6,474 nt of DNA, from assembly GCA_005223085.1 (NCBI GenBank), contig NJBP01000081.1, positions 1-6,474 of the forward strand, in the 5' to 3' direction. Of the stretch, positions 6,321 through 6,474 are shown piece after piece. Source of the DNA: Candidatus Aerophobetes bacterium Ae_b3b. GTDB lineage: Bacteria; Aerophobota; Aerophobia; Aerophobales; AE-B3A. The notes below the pieces were generated by a model. That model was given only the letters and a program-made list of their open reading frames with translations, had not been told where the DNA came from and did not search any database. Each line of letters starts with the position of its first letter. Position 1 is the stretch's first letter. A program made the translations under genes and the position numbers.

Positions 6321-6474
6321 TTATTCTCTTCTTCTGTATTTTTTGTTAATCTCCAGATAAAATTTAAAATCCTCCCTGCTCATATCATCAGGAATGCCTC
6401 CCTCTGACATAACTATGAATCCTCCTCCCGGACGCCCAGTTTCCACCACTTCCTTCAGATGCATTTCTAACTCT
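6321..6474 (-). CDS. C-terminus of a uroporphyrinogen decarboxylase-like (URO-D/COG0407) protein
   Basis: Only the last 50 codons lie in the window, ending at TAA 6321-6323; the rest is beyond the right edge. The fragment reads GRPGGGFIVMSEGGIPDDM followed by a helix EDFKFYLEINKKY. This matches the final strand and helix of URO-D superfamily proteins, where GGGfI, a short loop, IPpD and then a helix beginning with a P.EN-like turn are conserved. Members located in sugar-catabolic clusters are often not haem enzymes but are annotated as URO-D-like or corrinoid-dependent methyltransferase relatives of unknown substrate. It is followed after 21 nt by the oxidoreductase, suggesting one operon. 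With so little sequence the family call is moderate and the function open. Confidence 0.6.
   Translation of the reverse strand, partial: ELEMHLKEVVETGRPGGGFIVMSEGGIPDDMSREDFKFYLEINKKYRRRE

Overview
The window is a minus-strand gene block from a bacterium of moderately low G+C content. In transcription order, from high to low coordinates, it carries: the 3' end of a URO-D-like gene, a Gfo/Idh/MocA oxidoreductase, a DegT/StrS-type PLP aminotransferase, a small cupin, a divergent uronate-isomerase-like amidohydrolase, a decayed GntR-type regulator remnant, nagB and nagA (cut by the left edge). Strong purine-rich ribosome binding sites (AAGGAG, AAGGAGG) and the mix of sugar-catabolic families suggest an anaerobic, fermentative, Firmicutes-like or deep-branching bacterium (Clostridia, Thermotogae or Atribacterota type). 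This is an inference from style; no phylogenetic marker is present.

Region 6474-3658 is a tight gene run. The gaps are 21 nt (URO-D-like to oxidoreductase), 12 nt (oxidoreductase to aminotransferase) and 47 nt (aminotransferase to cupin), with no visible terminator, so co-transcription is likely. The dehydrogenase plus aminotransferase pairing is the usual logic for interconverting a sugar or cyclitol hydroxyl, ketone and amine. A gap of about 240 nt with a strong hairpin precedes the uronate-isomerase-like gene (3419-2139). A 335-nt gap follows it, with a weak terminator candidate, an AT-rich promoter candidate and a frameshifted remnant ending 4 nt before nagB. nagB and nagA overlap by 8 nt and encode the last two steps of N-acetylglucosamine-6-phosphate catabolism, giving fructose-6-phosphate, ammonia and acetate.

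Taken together the block looks like an amino-sugar and/or uronate utilisation locus. NagA and NagB feed glycolysis; the upstream genes probably process a modified sugar whose identity cannot be read from sequence. The most unusual points are the uronate-isomerase-like enzyme, which keeps the metal ligands but lacks the Arg of the DSRS signature, and the apparent wreck of a GntR/FCD regulator in front of nagB. No RNA genes, CRISPR arrays, insertion sequences or phage genes were found.
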